In this document: in pieces, positions 16,423 to 26,121 of the stretch
Layout: every line of letters begins with the position of its first letter
How positions within the stretch are numbered: the first letter of the stretch is position 1
Assembly (NCBI RefSeq): GCF_000519185.1
Contig: NZ_JAFA01000019.1
Coordinates: forward strand, 1-64,000
Length of the DNA: 64,000 bases
Direction: 5' to 3'
DNA from: Paraburkholderia nodosa DSM 21604
Lineage (GTDB): Bacteria; Pseudomonadota; Gammaproteobacteria; Burkholderiales; Burkholderiaceae
Translations under genes and position numbers: made by a program
Notes under the pieces: generated by a model
What the model was told of the DNA's origin: nothing
What the model saw: only the letters and a program-made list of their open reading frames with translations
Databases searched by the model: none

Positions 16423-17892
16423 GTGGACATGAGCACACCGGCCTTCGTGCAAGGCACCAAAAAGCTGCTGATCGGCGGGCAATGGGTCGAACCTGCATCC
16501 GGCCAGCGCATCGAGGCCATCAACCCAGCCACCGGCGAGCTGCTCTGCCATATCGCCCAAGGCGATGCGCAGGACGTCGAGCGCGCTGTGGCAGCCGCGC
16601 GCCGCGCTTTCGAGGGGCCGTGGAGCCGCTTCACGGCGCACGGGCGGCGCAAGCTGCTGCTGCGCGTGCATGACACCATCCTCGACAACTTCGACGAACT
16701 CGCGCTGATCGAAACGCTTGACATGGGCGCGCCGCTCGCGCGCACGCGCGGCTACAAGGAATGGCTCTCGCAGCTCCTGCAGTTCTACGCGTCGCAGACG
16801 GGTGCTGGCTCGGTGGCGACGAGCCCGATGTCGATCGCACCGAACTTCACGGCACTCAAGCACCTGATGCCGGTGGGCGTGGTAGGCGGCATCATCCCCT
16901 GGAACGGCCCGCTGATGGGCTCATGGTGGATCTACGGCCCGGCGCTGGCCACCGGCTGCACAGCCGTGCTCAAGCCGGCCGAGGACGCGTCGCTGTCGTC
17001 GCTACGCGTGTCCGAGCTGATGATGGAAGCCGGCGTGCCCGATGGCGTGATCAACGTTGTCACCGGCTACGGCAAGGACGTGGGCCAGGCGCTGGCCGAG
17101 CACAGAGGCGTGGACCGCGTGGCCTTCACGGGCTCGGTGGGCACGGCGCAGGCCATCGTGCGCGCGTCGGCGGGTAACCTCAAGCGCCTGCAACTGGAGC
17201 TGGGCGGCAAGTCGCCCGACATCGTGTTCGCCGACGCCGATCTGGACCGCGCCGTGCCCGGTGCATCGATGGGCGTGTTCACCAACACGGGCCAGGTCTG
17301 CGTGGCCGGCACGCGTATCCTGGTGCAGCGCGCGATCCACGACGAGTTCGTGCAGCGCATGGCCGCGTTCGCGAAGACCATCAAGATCGGCGACGGCCGC
17401 GAGCCCGGCACGCAGATCGGCCCGCTGATCTCGCAGCGCCAGCTCGAACGCGTGATGCACTACATGGAGATCGGCGGCCAGGAAGCCGAGCTCGTGCATG
17501 GCGGCCAGCGCCTCTCCGGCAATCTGGCGCGAGGCTTCTTCGTCGAGCCCACGGTGTTCGCCAACGTGCGCAATGACATGACCATCGCCCAGGAGGAAAT
17601 CTTCGGCCCGGTGGCTTCGGTGATCCCGTTCGACACCGTGGATGAAGCTCTGCAACTCGCCAACGACACGCCCTACGGCCTCGCAGGCGGGGTGTGGACG
17701 CGCAATCTCTCGACCGCGCACACGGTCTCGCAGGGCATCCGCTCAGGCACGGTCTGGGTCAACTGCTATGGCGTGATCGATCCCGCCGTGGGCTTCGGCG
17801 GCACGAAGATGAGCGGCTATGGCTGGAAAGGCGGCAAGGAGCACGTGGAGAGCTTCCTCTACCCCAAGGCCACTTATATCAACCTCGATTGA
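16423..17892 (+). CDS. Aldehyde dehydrogenase (second of tandem pair)
   Basis: A 489-residue ALDH with GGIIPWNGPLM, LQLELGGKSPDIVF and catalytic NTGQVCVAGTR. The start is taken as GTG 16423, seven bases after AGGAG. ATG 16429 two codons later is the alternative, with a long 13-base spacing. The open frame reaches further upstream only because it overlaps the previous gene. It sits in the same-strand operon between the first ALDH and the Zn-alcohol dehydrogenase. Confidence 0.93.
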   Translation: MDMSTPAFVQGTKKLLIGGQWVEPASGQRIEAINPATGELLCHIAQGDAQDVERAVAAARRAFEGPWSRFTAHGRRKLLLRVHDTILDNFDELALIETLDMGAPLARTRGYKEWLSQLLQFYASQTGAGSVATSPMSIAPNFTALKHLMPVGVVGGIIPWNGPLMGSWWIYGPALATGCTAVLKPAEDASLSSLRVSELMMEAGVPDGVINVVTGYGKDVGQALAEHRGVDRVAFTGSVGTAQAIVRASAGNLKRLQLELGGKSPDIVFADADLDRAVPGASMGVFTNTGQVCVAGTRILVQRAIHDEFVQRMAAFAKTIKIGDGREPGTQIGPLISQRQLERVMHYMEIGGQEAELVHGGQRLSGNLARGFFVEPTVFANVRNDMTIAQEEIFGPVASVIPFDTVDEALQLANDTPYGLAGGVWTRNLSTAHTVSQGIRSGTVWVNCYGVIDPAVGFGGTKMSGYGWKGGKEHVESFLYPKATYINLD

Positions 17893-17945
17893 CACGCGGC
17901 CCTGCCGGCGCCAGCTCCCATTATCAGGATAACCAGGAAAAAAAT

Positions 17946-19016
17946 ATGAAAGGCATCGTTTTCAGAGGCGACAGGAAGCTCGAAATTCTGGATTTCGACG
18001 ATCCCACACCCGGCCCCCTCGACGCCATCATCGAAATGAAGGCCTCAGGCATGTGCGGCAGCGATCTGCACTTCTACCGCAACAAGCCCGCCGACGTCAT
18101 TAGATCGCTCGGCTTCAAGGACCTGGCCTCGCGCGGCATGTTGGAGGACACGCCGATCATCGGCGGACACGAACCCTGCGGCCAGATCATCGCGCTCGGC
18201 GCGGCAGTCGATCCGCGCGCCTTCAAGGTGGGCGACCGCGTGGCGGTGTTCCACTACGAGGGTTGCCAGCACTGCGACCACTGCCGAAGCGGCTGGACCC
18301 AGATGTGCAGCCATGGTGCGGACATCCACGGCGTGATCAAGCATGGCGGCCACGCCCACTACATGAAGGTGCCGGTGACGTCGCTAGTCCACATGCCCGA
18401 CGAAGTGTCATACGCCACCGGCGCCGCCATCTCCTGTGGCACGGGCACGGCCTGGGGCGCGCTGCTGCGCCTGAACATCAGCGCGCGCGACACGCTCGCG
18501 GTGTTCGGCCTGGGGCCCGTCGGTCTCTCGGCCGTGCAACTGGCTGCGGCCATGGGCATTGAAGTCATCGGTGTCGACATCGCCGCCGACCGGGTCGAAC
18601 GCGCCAAGGCATTCGGCGCGGTGCATGTCATCGATGGCAGCAAGGAAGACCCGATCGAAGCCATCCTCAAGCTCACCGGGGGCCCCGGCGCGACCTGCGC
18701 GATGGACTGCGCAGGCGGCGAAATCCCGAAGCAGCAGGCCGTACGCTGCACCCGTCCCTGGGGCCGAATCGCGCTCGTGGCCGTGGGCGGCAACCTCAAC
18801 GTCGACGGCATGAAGGACGTGATTGGCAAGCAGCGCAGCATCATTGGTTCATACACGTTTTCGGAAGTCAGCATGAACGACTGCATCCGCTTCGTGGCCG
18901 ATCACGGCGTTGACGTGGACAAGCTCTTCACCGACCGCTGGAAGCTGGAACAGGCCGAAGAGGCCTATCGACTGTTCGATGGCCAGGCCGGCGGCAAGGG
19001 CGTGTTTCTGTTTTGA
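17946..19016 (+). CDS. Zinc-dependent alcohol dehydrogenase (MDR family)
   Basis: A 356-residue medium-chain dehydrogenase. Catalytic zinc ligands are likely Cys37 (GMCGSD) and His75-Glu76 (GGHEPCG). The structural zinc has Cys107, Cys110, Cys113 and Cys121. The NAD(P)-binding turn is GLGPVGLSAV near residue 187. It oxidises an alcohol, or reduces a carbonyl, and its place directly after two ALDH genes suggests alcohol-to-aldehyde-to-acid conversion in one operon. An insertion around residues 45-65 (NKPADVIRSLGFKDLASRG) is longer than in classic ADHs. Confidence 0.93.
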   Translation: MKGIVFRGDRKLEILDFDDPTPGPLDAIIEMKASGMCGSDLHFYRNKPADVIRSLGFKDLASRGMLEDTPIIGGHEPCGQIIALGAAVDPRAFKVGDRVAVFHYEGCQHCDHCRSGWTQMCSHGADIHGVIKHGGHAHYMKVPVTSLVHMPDEVSYATGAAISCGTGTAWGALLRLNISARDTLAVFGLGPVGLSAVQLAAAMGIEVIGVDIAADRVERAKAFGAVHVIDGSKEDPIEAILKLTGGPGATCAMDCAGGEIPKQQAVRCTRPWGRIALVAVGGNLNVDGMKDVIGKQRSIIGSYTFSEVSMNDCIRFVADHGVDVDKLFTDRWKLEQAEEAYRLFDGQAGGKGVFLF

Positions 19017-19062
19017 ACGACCACCGGACACTAGCAAGAAACACAAGAAGGGAGACTGCAGA

Positions 19063-19401
19063 ATGACGAAATTCGTCCAGCAGGGAGTCGAAGACACGAT
19101 GGCCACACTATGCCGCATGGCGCTGCAGACGCAGTACGCCGACCTGCCGGCCGACGTGGTCCGTCACGTCAAACTGACGCTGCTAGATGCCATGGGCGTT
19201 ACCATCGGCGGCTCGGCCATGGAAGGGATTCCCACTATCGTATCGCTCGTCAAGGAACGCGGGGGTAACCCGCAGACACCGCTGCCCTTCTACGGTCGGC
19301 GCGTGCCGGCCAACGAGGCGGCGCTCGCCCTGGGGCCGATGCCGCGCGCCATGGACTGCGGCGACCTGCACGAAGAGGCGGGGCATTCGGATTCTTTCTG
19401 A
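19063..19401 (+). pseudogene. MmgE/PrpD family N-terminal fragment
   Basis: The first 107 codons match the N terminus of MmgE/PrpD proteins (VRHVKLTLLDAMGVTIGGSAMEG and GPMPRAMDCGDLHEEAGH). The family is normally 450-490 residues. At about 19380 the coding sequence switches into a different gene in another frame and stops after SDSF. An internal deletion has joined it to a transporter tail. A good GGAGA site is retained. A short peptide could still be translated but would lack the fold. Confidence 0.85.
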
Positions 19402-19566
19402 CCATCTACGGCGTGGGCTTTTTCCTGCCCCTACTTGCGTGGTGTCACCAAGGATCAAACTGGCGGCTACACGGCCGCCCTGATCTTGATGGCCCTCGCG
19501 GGATGCATTGCCGCCATCATTGCGCTCTCGATGAACAGACAAAATCCTCTCTATCGCCAGGCTTGA
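19380..19566 (+). pseudogene. MFS transporter C-terminal remnant
   Basis: From 19380 the forward frame reads GAFGFFLTIYGVGFFLPLLA, a transmembrane segment. After a frame change near 19436 it continues GVTKDQTGGYTAALILMALA and ends with a basic NRQNPLYRQA tail at the TGA 19564-19566. This is the last two membrane segments of a major-facilitator transporter. Everything before it has been deleted and fused to the MmgE fragment, so it is not functional. Confidence 0.75.
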
Positions 19567-19625
19567 ACCGGCACGGCCCTGAACCAGCCAGGGACCCTTT
19601 GCCATTGATCTCAAAGGAGACTTCC

Positions 19626-21050
19626 ATGACCGCCACACACGAATCCCCCTCCTCGGTACCTGCTAATTGTCCGCCGCTGGAGCAAGCACTGGTGCGCTTC
19701 ATCCAGGAACTGAAATACGAAGATCTCGACGCTCGCGCGCACGCCGGCGTCAACCGCTTGATGCGCGATCAAATCGCGCTGCAGGTCGGCATCTCGAAGA
19801 TGCCCTGGTCCGGGCAGTTGCTGAAATACGCAAGCGCACAGCAGCGCCCCGGCAAGAGCCGCGTCAGCGCTTCGGCGCTGACGATGAGCGCTGCCGACGC
19901 CGCCTTCGTCAACGGCTCGTATGGCCACGGCTTCGAATACGACGATGCGCACGGCCCCAGCTACAGCCACCCGGGCAGTTGCGTGATCCCGGCCGCGCTC
20001 GCGATCGGCGAAGAGCTCGGTTCGTCGCTCGAAGAAGTCGTCACCGCGATGGTCGCCGGCTACGAGGTCTACACACGCATCGGCTTGCTGGCCGCGCCCG
20101 ACCTGCTGCAGCGGGGCTTTCATCCGCACTGCACGCTGTCCAACTTTGGCGCCGCGGCGGTCGCCGCCAAGCTGCGCGGGTTCGACACCGAGACGACGCT
20201 GCACGCGCTGGCCATCGCGCTGAGCCATGTTTCGGGCACCACCGAATACACCTCCACCGGCGGCTCCATCAAGCGCATCCATGCCGGCATTGGTACACGG
20301 AACGGCATGGCGGCGGCCGACATGGCCAAGGCCGGCATCACGGGACCGCGCGCGTTCCTGAGCGGCAACAAGGGGTTCTTTCGCACCTTCCTGCAGCGTC
20401 CGGCAGGCGAGGCTGCCGAGCAACGCTTTGCACCGGCCCGGCCCTTCGAGATTGGGACCGTCTGGCTCAAGGCCTACTGCGCCTGTTACTGCACGCATGC
20501 CTATATCGACGCGCTGCGCCCCTTTGCGGCGCGCCGGGGCGAGATCGCCGATGTGCATTTGAAGATCACGCCACACTTCAATGTCGTGGTCGGCACGGCC
20601 AACGCGAATGCGTACGAGCCGAAGAACATCGAGCACGTGCAGTTCAGCCTGCCGATCCAGGCGGCCTTTGCGCTGCTGGGCAAGGGCAACGGCTATCCGA
20701 TCCACCGCGACTACCTTGCCGGCAAGGTGGAGATGGAGCCCGTCATCGAAATGGCGCGCAGCATCCGCATTACCGAAGAGCCCGCGCTGGAAAAGGACTA
20801 TCCGGGCAAGTTCGTGGCCGACGTGACCGTCACGTTCAAGGACGGCAGCACCGAACATGTGTTCGTGCAAGACCCGATCGGCACCGACACTAACCCCATG
20901 CCGGAGCACGAGCAGGACGCGAAGTTCATGGAGCTCACCGCGGACGCGCTGGGTACGGCGCGCGCCCAGAAGCTGCTGGGCACGCTTCGCACGCTGGACC
21001 CGGCCATGAAAGCCGCTGAATTGACGGCTATGTGGACCGTCGAACGCTAA
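19626..21050 (+). CDS. MmgE/PrpD family protein
   Basis: A 474-residue protein of the 2-methylcitrate dehydratase/iminodisuccinate epimerase/cis-aconitate decarboxylase fold. Typical features are NGSYGHGFEYDDAHGPSYSHPG near residue 97 and the helical repeats after it. The start is ATG 19626, preceded by AAGGAGA; the longer open frame runs through the MFS remnant. The family acts on hydroxy- or unsaturated di/tricarboxylates. Relatives occur beside CoA-transferase/hydratase/CitE operons such as the Pseudomonas itaconate cluster, and this window has such operons. Exact reaction unknown. Confidence 0.88.
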   Translation: MTATHESPSSVPANCPPLEQALVRFIQELKYEDLDARAHAGVNRLMRDQIALQVGISKMPWSGQLLKYASAQQRPGKSRVSASALTMSAADAAFVNGSYGHGFEYDDAHGPSYSHPGSCVIPAALAIGEELGSSLEEVVTAMVAGYEVYTRIGLLAAPDLLQRGFHPHCTLSNFGAAAVAAKLRGFDTETTLHALAIALSHVSGTTEYTSTGGSIKRIHAGIGTRNGMAAADMAKAGITGPRAFLSGNKGFFRTFLQRPAGEAAEQRFAPARPFEIGTVWLKAYCACYCTHAYIDALRPFAARRGEIADVHLKITPHFNVVVGTANANAYEPKNIEHVQFSLPIQAAFALLGKGNGYPIHRDYLAGKVEMEPVIEMARSIRITEEPALEKDYPGKFVADVTVTFKDGSTEHVFVQDPIGTDTNPMPEHEQDAKFMELTADALGTARAQKLLGTLRTLDPAMKAAELTAMWTVER

Positions 21051-21100
21051 CGGTTCGGTCTCCAACAGAATAACCACAGCCGTCTTCGTTTCCGCACCCA

Positions 21101-21138
21101 GCCGGGCTTGAGAAGGTTTCGCGTCGATCAAGCCCGGC
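21101..21138 (+). terminator. Hairpin after the MmgE/PrpD gene
   Basis: GCCGGGCTTGA and TCAAGCCCGGC form a perfect 11-bp stem with a 16-base loop, 50 bases past the stop codon at 21050. No T run follows. It likely ends or protects the transcript of the 13098-21050 operon. Confidence 0.55.
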
Positions 21139-21242
21139 ACGGCGCACACACTGGGTCGTGCCAGCTACGCTTGCAATTCACCGCAGAAAAAGCAAATTGT
21201 TAGTAATACAAAATTAGAAAAGGTTTGAGATTGACGACGCCG

Positions 21243-22082
21243 ATGTTTTTTGGCGCCTGTGTGGCAGCGCGCCATTGACCGGGCATGCACAGTCAAGGGT
21301 CACGCTCTACGGCATACTCGACGAAGGCATCGTCTATCAAAGCAATGTGGGAGGCGGCAAGAAGATCTCTTTAGACTCGCTGAGCGGCGAGCAAGGCAGC
21401 AGTTGGGGACTGACAGGAGCCGAGGATCTAGGCGGAGGGAGCCGGGCGATTTTCACGCTGGAATCGGGCCTCAACATCAACACCGGCGCCCTTGGACAAG
21501 GCGGCACTGCATTCGGCCGCTAGGCATTTGTTGGACTGGCGAACGAGCGCTTCGGCAGCGTAACAATGGGGCGTCAGTACGACATGATCACCTATTTCGT
21601 CACGCCGTATTCGATGACCGGTGTTGTAGGCACCGCTGCGTTTGGCCGTCCAGGCGACCTCGACAACACGTTCAATTCCGTCCGCCTGAATAACTCGATT
21701 CGCTACATGAGCCCCAATTACAACGGGTTCGCGTTCGGCGCGGAATACGGCGTGGGCGGCCCGGTTCAATAACGTCGAGGTGACGACCCAGTTCAAGTAC
21801 ACTCCGGCGTTCTTCCTGACCGCCTCTTACGACTATCTCGTCGGCAAGGGCGTCATGATGGCAGATGGCAAGGAAGTCGGCGCCCAGCACTACAATCAGG
21901 TCAGCCTCTCGGCCGACTACTTCTTGTCGAAGCGATCGGACGTGTATCTCGCCGCTGCCTGGCAGCGCGCTTCCGGAACGTCATCGACCGGTGCGCCTGC
22001 TGTCGCCGACTTTGTCAACCAAGGCGATTCGTCGAACAATCATCAAATCTATCTTCGTGTCGGTCTTCGCCACAAGTTCTGA
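21243..22082 (+). pseudogene. Gram-negative porin, degenerate
   Basis: Recognisable outer-membrane porin pieces follow one another: the mature N terminus QSRVTLYGILDEGIVYQSN, then a nonsense codon at 21521-21523 where relatives have Gln (GR-stop-AFVGL), then FGSVTMGRQYD to GVGGPV, then a frame jump near 21770 to NVEVTTQFKYTPAFFLT and a normal end GLRHKF. The signal peptide is also out of frame. Around half of the usual 350-390 residues is missing, mostly from the middle. It is dead as a pore, though it lies next to the catabolic operon it may once have served. Confidence 0.85.
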
Positions 22083-22281
22083 GCGCCCGGCCTGAAAGAA
22101 CTAACGATGGCCCATCCCATTTGACCACGGGCTGCTCGTCGCGATTTTCAACTCGGCCTCGTGCCCGCCGGTGCGCGGTTCGTCGCCGCACACCGACTGA
22201 GAAGGTCGTATTCCCTGCAACAAGCCGATCCTGGTCACGTCCCTCTCTTCAGGCACCGAGAGCCGATATTTCTCATACCAT

Positions 22282-23976
22282 TTACATGGCCGAATAATTC
22301 GGTCCGCCCCCGCCCTCGGGGGTGACCCAGACGATATTCTGCGTCGGGTCTTTGATATCGCAGGTCTTGCAGTGCACGCAGTTCTGCGCGTTGATCTGCA
22401 AGCGCTTGCCGCCTTGCGCCTCGTCCTCCACGAACTCGTAGACGCCAGCCGGGCAGTAGCGCGCCTCGGGCCCCGCATACCTGTCCAGATTGATGTTCAC
22501 GGGCACGCGGGCATCCTTGAGCATCAGGTGTGCGGGCTGGTTCTCCTCATGATTCGTATTGCTGATGAATACGCTAGAAAGACGGTCGAACGTCAGCTTG
22601 CCGTCGGGCTTAGGATAGACGATAGGTTTGCACTCGCTGGCTGGCTTGAGGTAGGCGTAATCGGGCTTGCGGCGGTGCAGCGTCCAGGGCATGCAGCCGC
22701 GCAGCACGAGCTGCTCGAAACCGTTCATCACCGTGCCCACAGTCAGGCCGTACCTGAACCAGTTCTTGAAGTTGCGGTCCTTCTTCAGTTCCCTGTACAG
22801 CCAGCTCGCCTCAAAGGCCTCCGTATAGGCCGTGAGTTCGTCGTGCCGGCGGCCCGCCATCACGGCGGCATAAGCGGCTTCTCCCGCGAGCATGCCGGTC
22901 TTGATGGCGGCATGGCTGCCCTTGATGCGGCTCACGTTCAGAAAGCCCGCATCGCAGCCCACCAGCGCGCCGCCCGGGAACACGAACTTCGGCAAGGCGC
23001 TGACGCCGCTGGCGTTGATAGCGCGCGCGCCGTACGAAAGGCGTCGCGCCGTGATCTCGCCCTTGTCGTTTTCGAAGAAGCGGCGGATGCTGGAGTGAGT
23101 CTTCCAGCGCTGGAATTCTTCGAACGGACTTAGATACGGATTGTCGTAGCCGAGGCCCGTGACAAAGCCGACTGCGATCTTGTTGCCGTCCAGGTGGTAG
23201 AGAAAGGCGCCCCCGTAGGTCTTGCTATCCATGGGCCAGCCGGCCGTGTGCATGACGAAGCCGGGCTTGTGGCGCGCGGGGTCAATTTCCCAAAGCTCCT
23301 TGATGCCGATGCCGAAGCTTTGCGGATCGCGCCCTTCGTCAAGGCGGTAGCGCGCAATGACTTGCTTGCCCAGGTGGCCGCGCGCACCCTCGGCAAAAAT
23401 GGTGTAGCGCGCATGCAGTTCCATGCCCAACTGGAAATTCCCGGTAGGCTCCCCCTCTTTGTCGACACCGACGTTGCCCGTCGCCACGCCCTTGACCGAG
23501 CCGTCGTCGTTGTAGAGGACCTCCGCCGCGGCAAAACCGGGAAAGATCTCCACGCCGAGCGATTCAGCCTGTTCTGCCAGCCATTTAGTCAGGGCGCCCA
23601 GGCTGATGATGTAGTTGCCCTCGTTGTGCGCAAACGGCGGCAGGAACAGGTTGGGCACGCGCCAGGACGATTGCTCGCCGAGGAATACGTAAGCATCTTC
23701 GGTGACAGGCTGGTTCAGCGGCGCGCCGCGCTCCTGCCAGTCGGGAAAGAGCTCGCTCAGCGCCCTGGGATCCATGATGGCGCCTGAAAGGATGTGTGCG
23801 CCGGGCTCGGAGCCTTTTTCGAGCACCACCACTGAAACGTCCTGGCCATTTTCCGCTGCCAGTTGCTTGATCCGGATGGCCGTGGCCATGCCACCGGGGC
23901 CGCCGCCGACGATCGCCACGTCGTACTCCATGGACTCGCGAGGGCCATACTGAGCCAGAAGGTCTGTGCTATTCAT
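22282..23976 (-). CDS. Electron transfer flavoprotein-ubiquinone oxidoreductase
   Basis: A 564-residue ETF-QO. The FAD motif VAIVGGGPGGMATAIRI is near the N terminus. A C-terminal ferredoxin-like [4Fe-4S] site is formed by CPAGVYEF and NCVHCKTCDIKDP, ending in the usual NYSAM region. It passes electrons from ETF to ubiquinone at the membrane. The start at MNSTDLL (23976) is preferred; the frame remains open to 24033 without similarity. It is the last gene of a reverse-strand operon with EtfA, EtfB and an acyl-CoA dehydrogenase, giving that pathway its own respiratory link. Confidence 0.95.
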   Translation of the reverse strand: MNSTDLLAQYGPRESMEYDVAIVGGGPGGMATAIRIKQLAAENGQDVSVVVLEKGSEPGAHILSGAIMDPRALSELFPDWQERGAPLNQPVTEDAYVFLGEQSSWRVPNLFLPPFAHNEGNYIISLGALTKWLAEQAESLGVEIFPGFAAAEVLYNDDGSVKGVATGNVGVDKEGEPTGNFQLGMELHARYTIFAEGARGHLGKQVIARYRLDEGRDPQSFGIGIKELWEIDPARHKPGFVMHTAGWPMDSKTYGGAFLYHLDGNKIAVGFVTGLGYDNPYLSPFEEFQRWKTHSSIRRFFENDKGEITARRLSYGARAINASGVSALPKFVFPGGALVGCDAGFLNVSRIKGSHAAIKTGMLAGEAAYAAVMAGRRHDELTAYTEAFEASWLYRELKKDRNFKNWFRYGLTVGTVMNGFEQLVLRGCMPWTLHRRKPDYAYLKPASECKPIVYPKPDGKLTFDRLSSVFISNTNHEENQPAHLMLKDARVPVNINLDRYAGPEARYCPAGVYEFVEDEAQGGKRLQINAQNCVHCKTCDIKDPTQNIVWVTPEGGGGPNYSAM

Positions 23977-24033
23977 CGTGTTTTCTTGGGTAGGACTCAC
24001 TCCGGACGCCGCTGGATCGGGCGCCGGTAGCAA

Positions 24034-24888
24034 TTATGTTTGTGTGCCTGCGACTATCGCCTCGGCTGCACGGATCACGGGCAGGTCGACCATGCGGCCG
24101 TCCAGGCTGAACGCTTCGCCGCCATGCTTCTCGGCTTGTTCGAGTACGCGGCGCGCCCAGTCCTGCTCGGCCTCGGTATGGCCCAAAGCCTCGTTCACAC
24201 CGGCCACCTGGGCCGGGTGGATACACAGCTTGCCGCCAAAGCCGAAGGCTCGCGCACGCCGGGCATCGGCGACCAGCCGTTCGGCGTTGCCGGTGTCGGT
24301 AGTCACGCCGTCGATGGGCGCAGGGAGCCTCGCGCGACGCGACGCCGCCACGAGCGCATTGCGCGCGAAAGCCAGCTCGGGCTCCTCGGCCGTCGCACGC
24401 ATGCCCAGGTCGAGCTGGAAATCGAGGTGACCGAAGGCGAGACGCACAACCTGCGGCTCGCGCGCCAGCGCATCGGCCGCGTCAAGGCCCGCCAGCGATT
24501 CGATCAACGCGACGATACGCGCGGACTCGCCGAGCTTTTGCGCCACGGCCCACAGCGCGCCGGCCCCTTCGGACTTGGGGCACATTACGGCCACGCCCTG
24601 CCCCACCCAGTCGCGCAGCAACGCGATATCGGCTTCGTGCCAGGGCGTGCCTACGGCGTTCATGCGGATCACCGTTCGCGCCAGTTGCAGAGGCGTCAGT
24701 TGGGACAAGTACTGCTCGAGTTGCTCGCGTGCGCTGTCCTTGCTGCCCTCCGCTACCGCGTCCTCGAGATCGATGATGACGCAATCCGCGCCGGAATCGA
24801 GCGCCTTTGCGAAGCGTTCGGGCTTCGTGGCGGGCACAAAGAGCAGGCTGCGCGCCCGGCTTACAGGAGTCGTGAAAGTCGAGGGCAT
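24034..24888 (-). CDS. CitE/HpcH-type CoA ester lyase
   Basis: A 284-residue TIM-barrel lyase of the citrate-lyase-beta/malyl-CoA lyase family: RSLLFVPATKPERFAKA at the start, DCVIIDLEDAVAEG, acidic metal ligands in ALIESLAGL and FGHLDFQLDLG, and KLCIHPAQV near the end. Members cleave citramalyl-CoA, malyl-CoA or similar 3-hydroxyacyl-CoA to acetyl-CoA or propionyl-CoA plus a 2-oxo acid. Directly upstream are a CaiB transferase and a type-2 hydratase, the set used for itaconate breakdown in Pseudomonas (ict, ich, ccl). A citramalyl-CoA lyase role is plausible but unproven. Confidence 0.9.
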   Translation of the reverse strand: MPSTFTTPVSRARSLLFVPATKPERFAKALDSGADCVIIDLEDAVAEGSKDSAREQLEQYLSQLTPLQLARTVIRMNAVGTPWHEADIALLRDWVGQGVAVMCPKSEGAGALWAVAQKLGESARIVALIESLAGLDAADALAREPQVVRLAFGHLDFQLDLGMRATAEEPELAFARNALVAASRRARLPAPIDGVTTDTGNAERLVADARRARAFGFGGKLCIHPAQVAGVNEALGHTEAEQDWARRVLEQAEKHGGEAFSLDGRMVDLPVIRAAEAIVAGTQT

Positions 24889-24891
24889 GGT

Positions 24892-26088
24892 TCAGATCAC
24901 TCCATCGGCATGCAGCTTTCGGATGTCGGCCTCTGAGCGCCCCAGTTCGCGCAGAATGGCCGCGCTGTGCTCGCCCAGCGCGGGGACAGAATCCATCCGG
25001 ACATCGAAGCTATCGACATTGGCGGGCGGCAGCAGCGCCTGAAGCTCACCGGCAGGCGAACCGATAGTGGTGAAACGCTTGCGCGCATGCAACTGCGGGT
25101 GCGTCCACAAATCGCCGACCTGATTGACGGCTGCATTGGCGATCTGCGCCTCATCGAGACGCGCGATGACGTCCTGCGCGGTGAGGCTCGCGAACGTCTG
25201 CTCGATGACTGCCTTCAACGCCTCGCGGTTTTCCGTGCGGCGCACGTTGGCGTCGAAGCGCGGGTCGGTTGCGAGTTCGGGGCGCCGCAACACGACGTCG
25301 CAGAAAAGTTTCCATTCGCGCTCGTTTTGCAAGCCCAGCATCACCACGCGCCCGTCGCCTGCCTTGAACGGGCCATACGGATAGATGGTAGCGTGCGCCG
25401 CGCCGTTGCGTCCAGGTGGCTGCTGGCTGTCGTAGGCGTAGTACATCGGAAAGCCCATCCATTCGCCCAGCGCTTCGAGCATCGAAACTTCGACATGCGA
25501 ACCTTCTCCGCTGATGCCACGCTGCAACAGCGCGCTCAGAATGCCCGTATAGGCGTACATGCCGGCAGCTATGTCGGCGATCGAGTTGCCAGCCTTGCTG
25601 GGCTCCTCGGCCGTACCCGTAATCGAAAGGAAGGCTGCCTCGCTCTGGATCAGCAGGTCGTAGGCCTTCTTGTCGCGATAGGGGCCGTCGGCGCCATAGC
25701 CCGAAATATCGCAGACGATGAGCTTCTTGTGCTTCGCGTGCAGTTCCTCGAAGGACAAACCCATGCGGGCGGCTGCGCCAGGCGCGAGGTTCTGAACGAG
25801 GACGTCGGCCTCTCCGATCAACTCTCCCAGGACTGCCTGAGCTGCGGGCTGCTTCAGATCCAGGGTCAAGCTTTCCTTGGAGCGATTGGTCCAGACGAAG
25901 TGCGAAGCCAGCCCGCGCGTGCGATGGTCATACGCACGGGCGAAATCGCCGACGCCGGGACGCTCCACTTTGATGACTCGCGCGCCCAGATCGGCAAGCT
26001 GACGCGTACAGAACGGCGCGGCAATCGCGTGTTCAAGCGTAATGACGGTCAGGCCGCAAAGCGGGCCCTTTCGATTGGGTTCTGACAT
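24892..26088 (-). CDS. CaiB/BaiF family (class III) CoA transferase
   Basis: A 398-residue class III CoA transferase, moving CoA between carboxylates without ATP. The conserved N-terminal ALIAAPFCTRQLADLGA-like block and VIKVERPGVGD are present. The catalytic Asp is in SIADIAAGMYAYTGIL. The gene ends three bases before the CitE-like lyase start and follows the hydratase by about 33 bp. In this context it could activate a dicarboxylate with succinyl-CoA as donor. It is one of five such genes in the window. Confidence 0.92.
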   Translation of the reverse strand: MSEPNRKGPLCGLTVITLEHAIAAPFCTRQLADLGARVIKVERPGVGDFARAYDHRTRGLASHFVWTNRSKESLTLDLKQPAAQAVLGELIGEADVLVQNLAPGAAARMGLSFEELHAKHKKLIVCDISGYGADGPYRDKKAYDLLIQSEAAFLSITGTAEEPSKAGNSIADIAAGMYAYTGILSALLQRGISGEGSHVEVSMLEALGEWMGFPMYYAYDSQQPPGRNGAAHATIYPYGPFKAGDGRVVMLGLQNEREWKLFCDVVLRRPELATDPRFDANVRRTENREALKAVIEQTFASLTAQDVIARLDEAQIANAAVNQVGDLWTHPQLHARKRFTTIGSPAGELQALLPPANVDSFDVRMDSVPALGEHSAAILRELGRSEADIRKLHADGVI

Positions 26089-26121
26089 GGTTGTCTCGGC
26101 TTTCGTGTTAATCGCTCGACG

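Noticed and set aside
19611..21149. A 512-aa reverse open frame
   Set aside because: It is antisense to the MmgE/PrpD gene, which has clear family motifs and a ribosome-binding site; the reverse frame has none.
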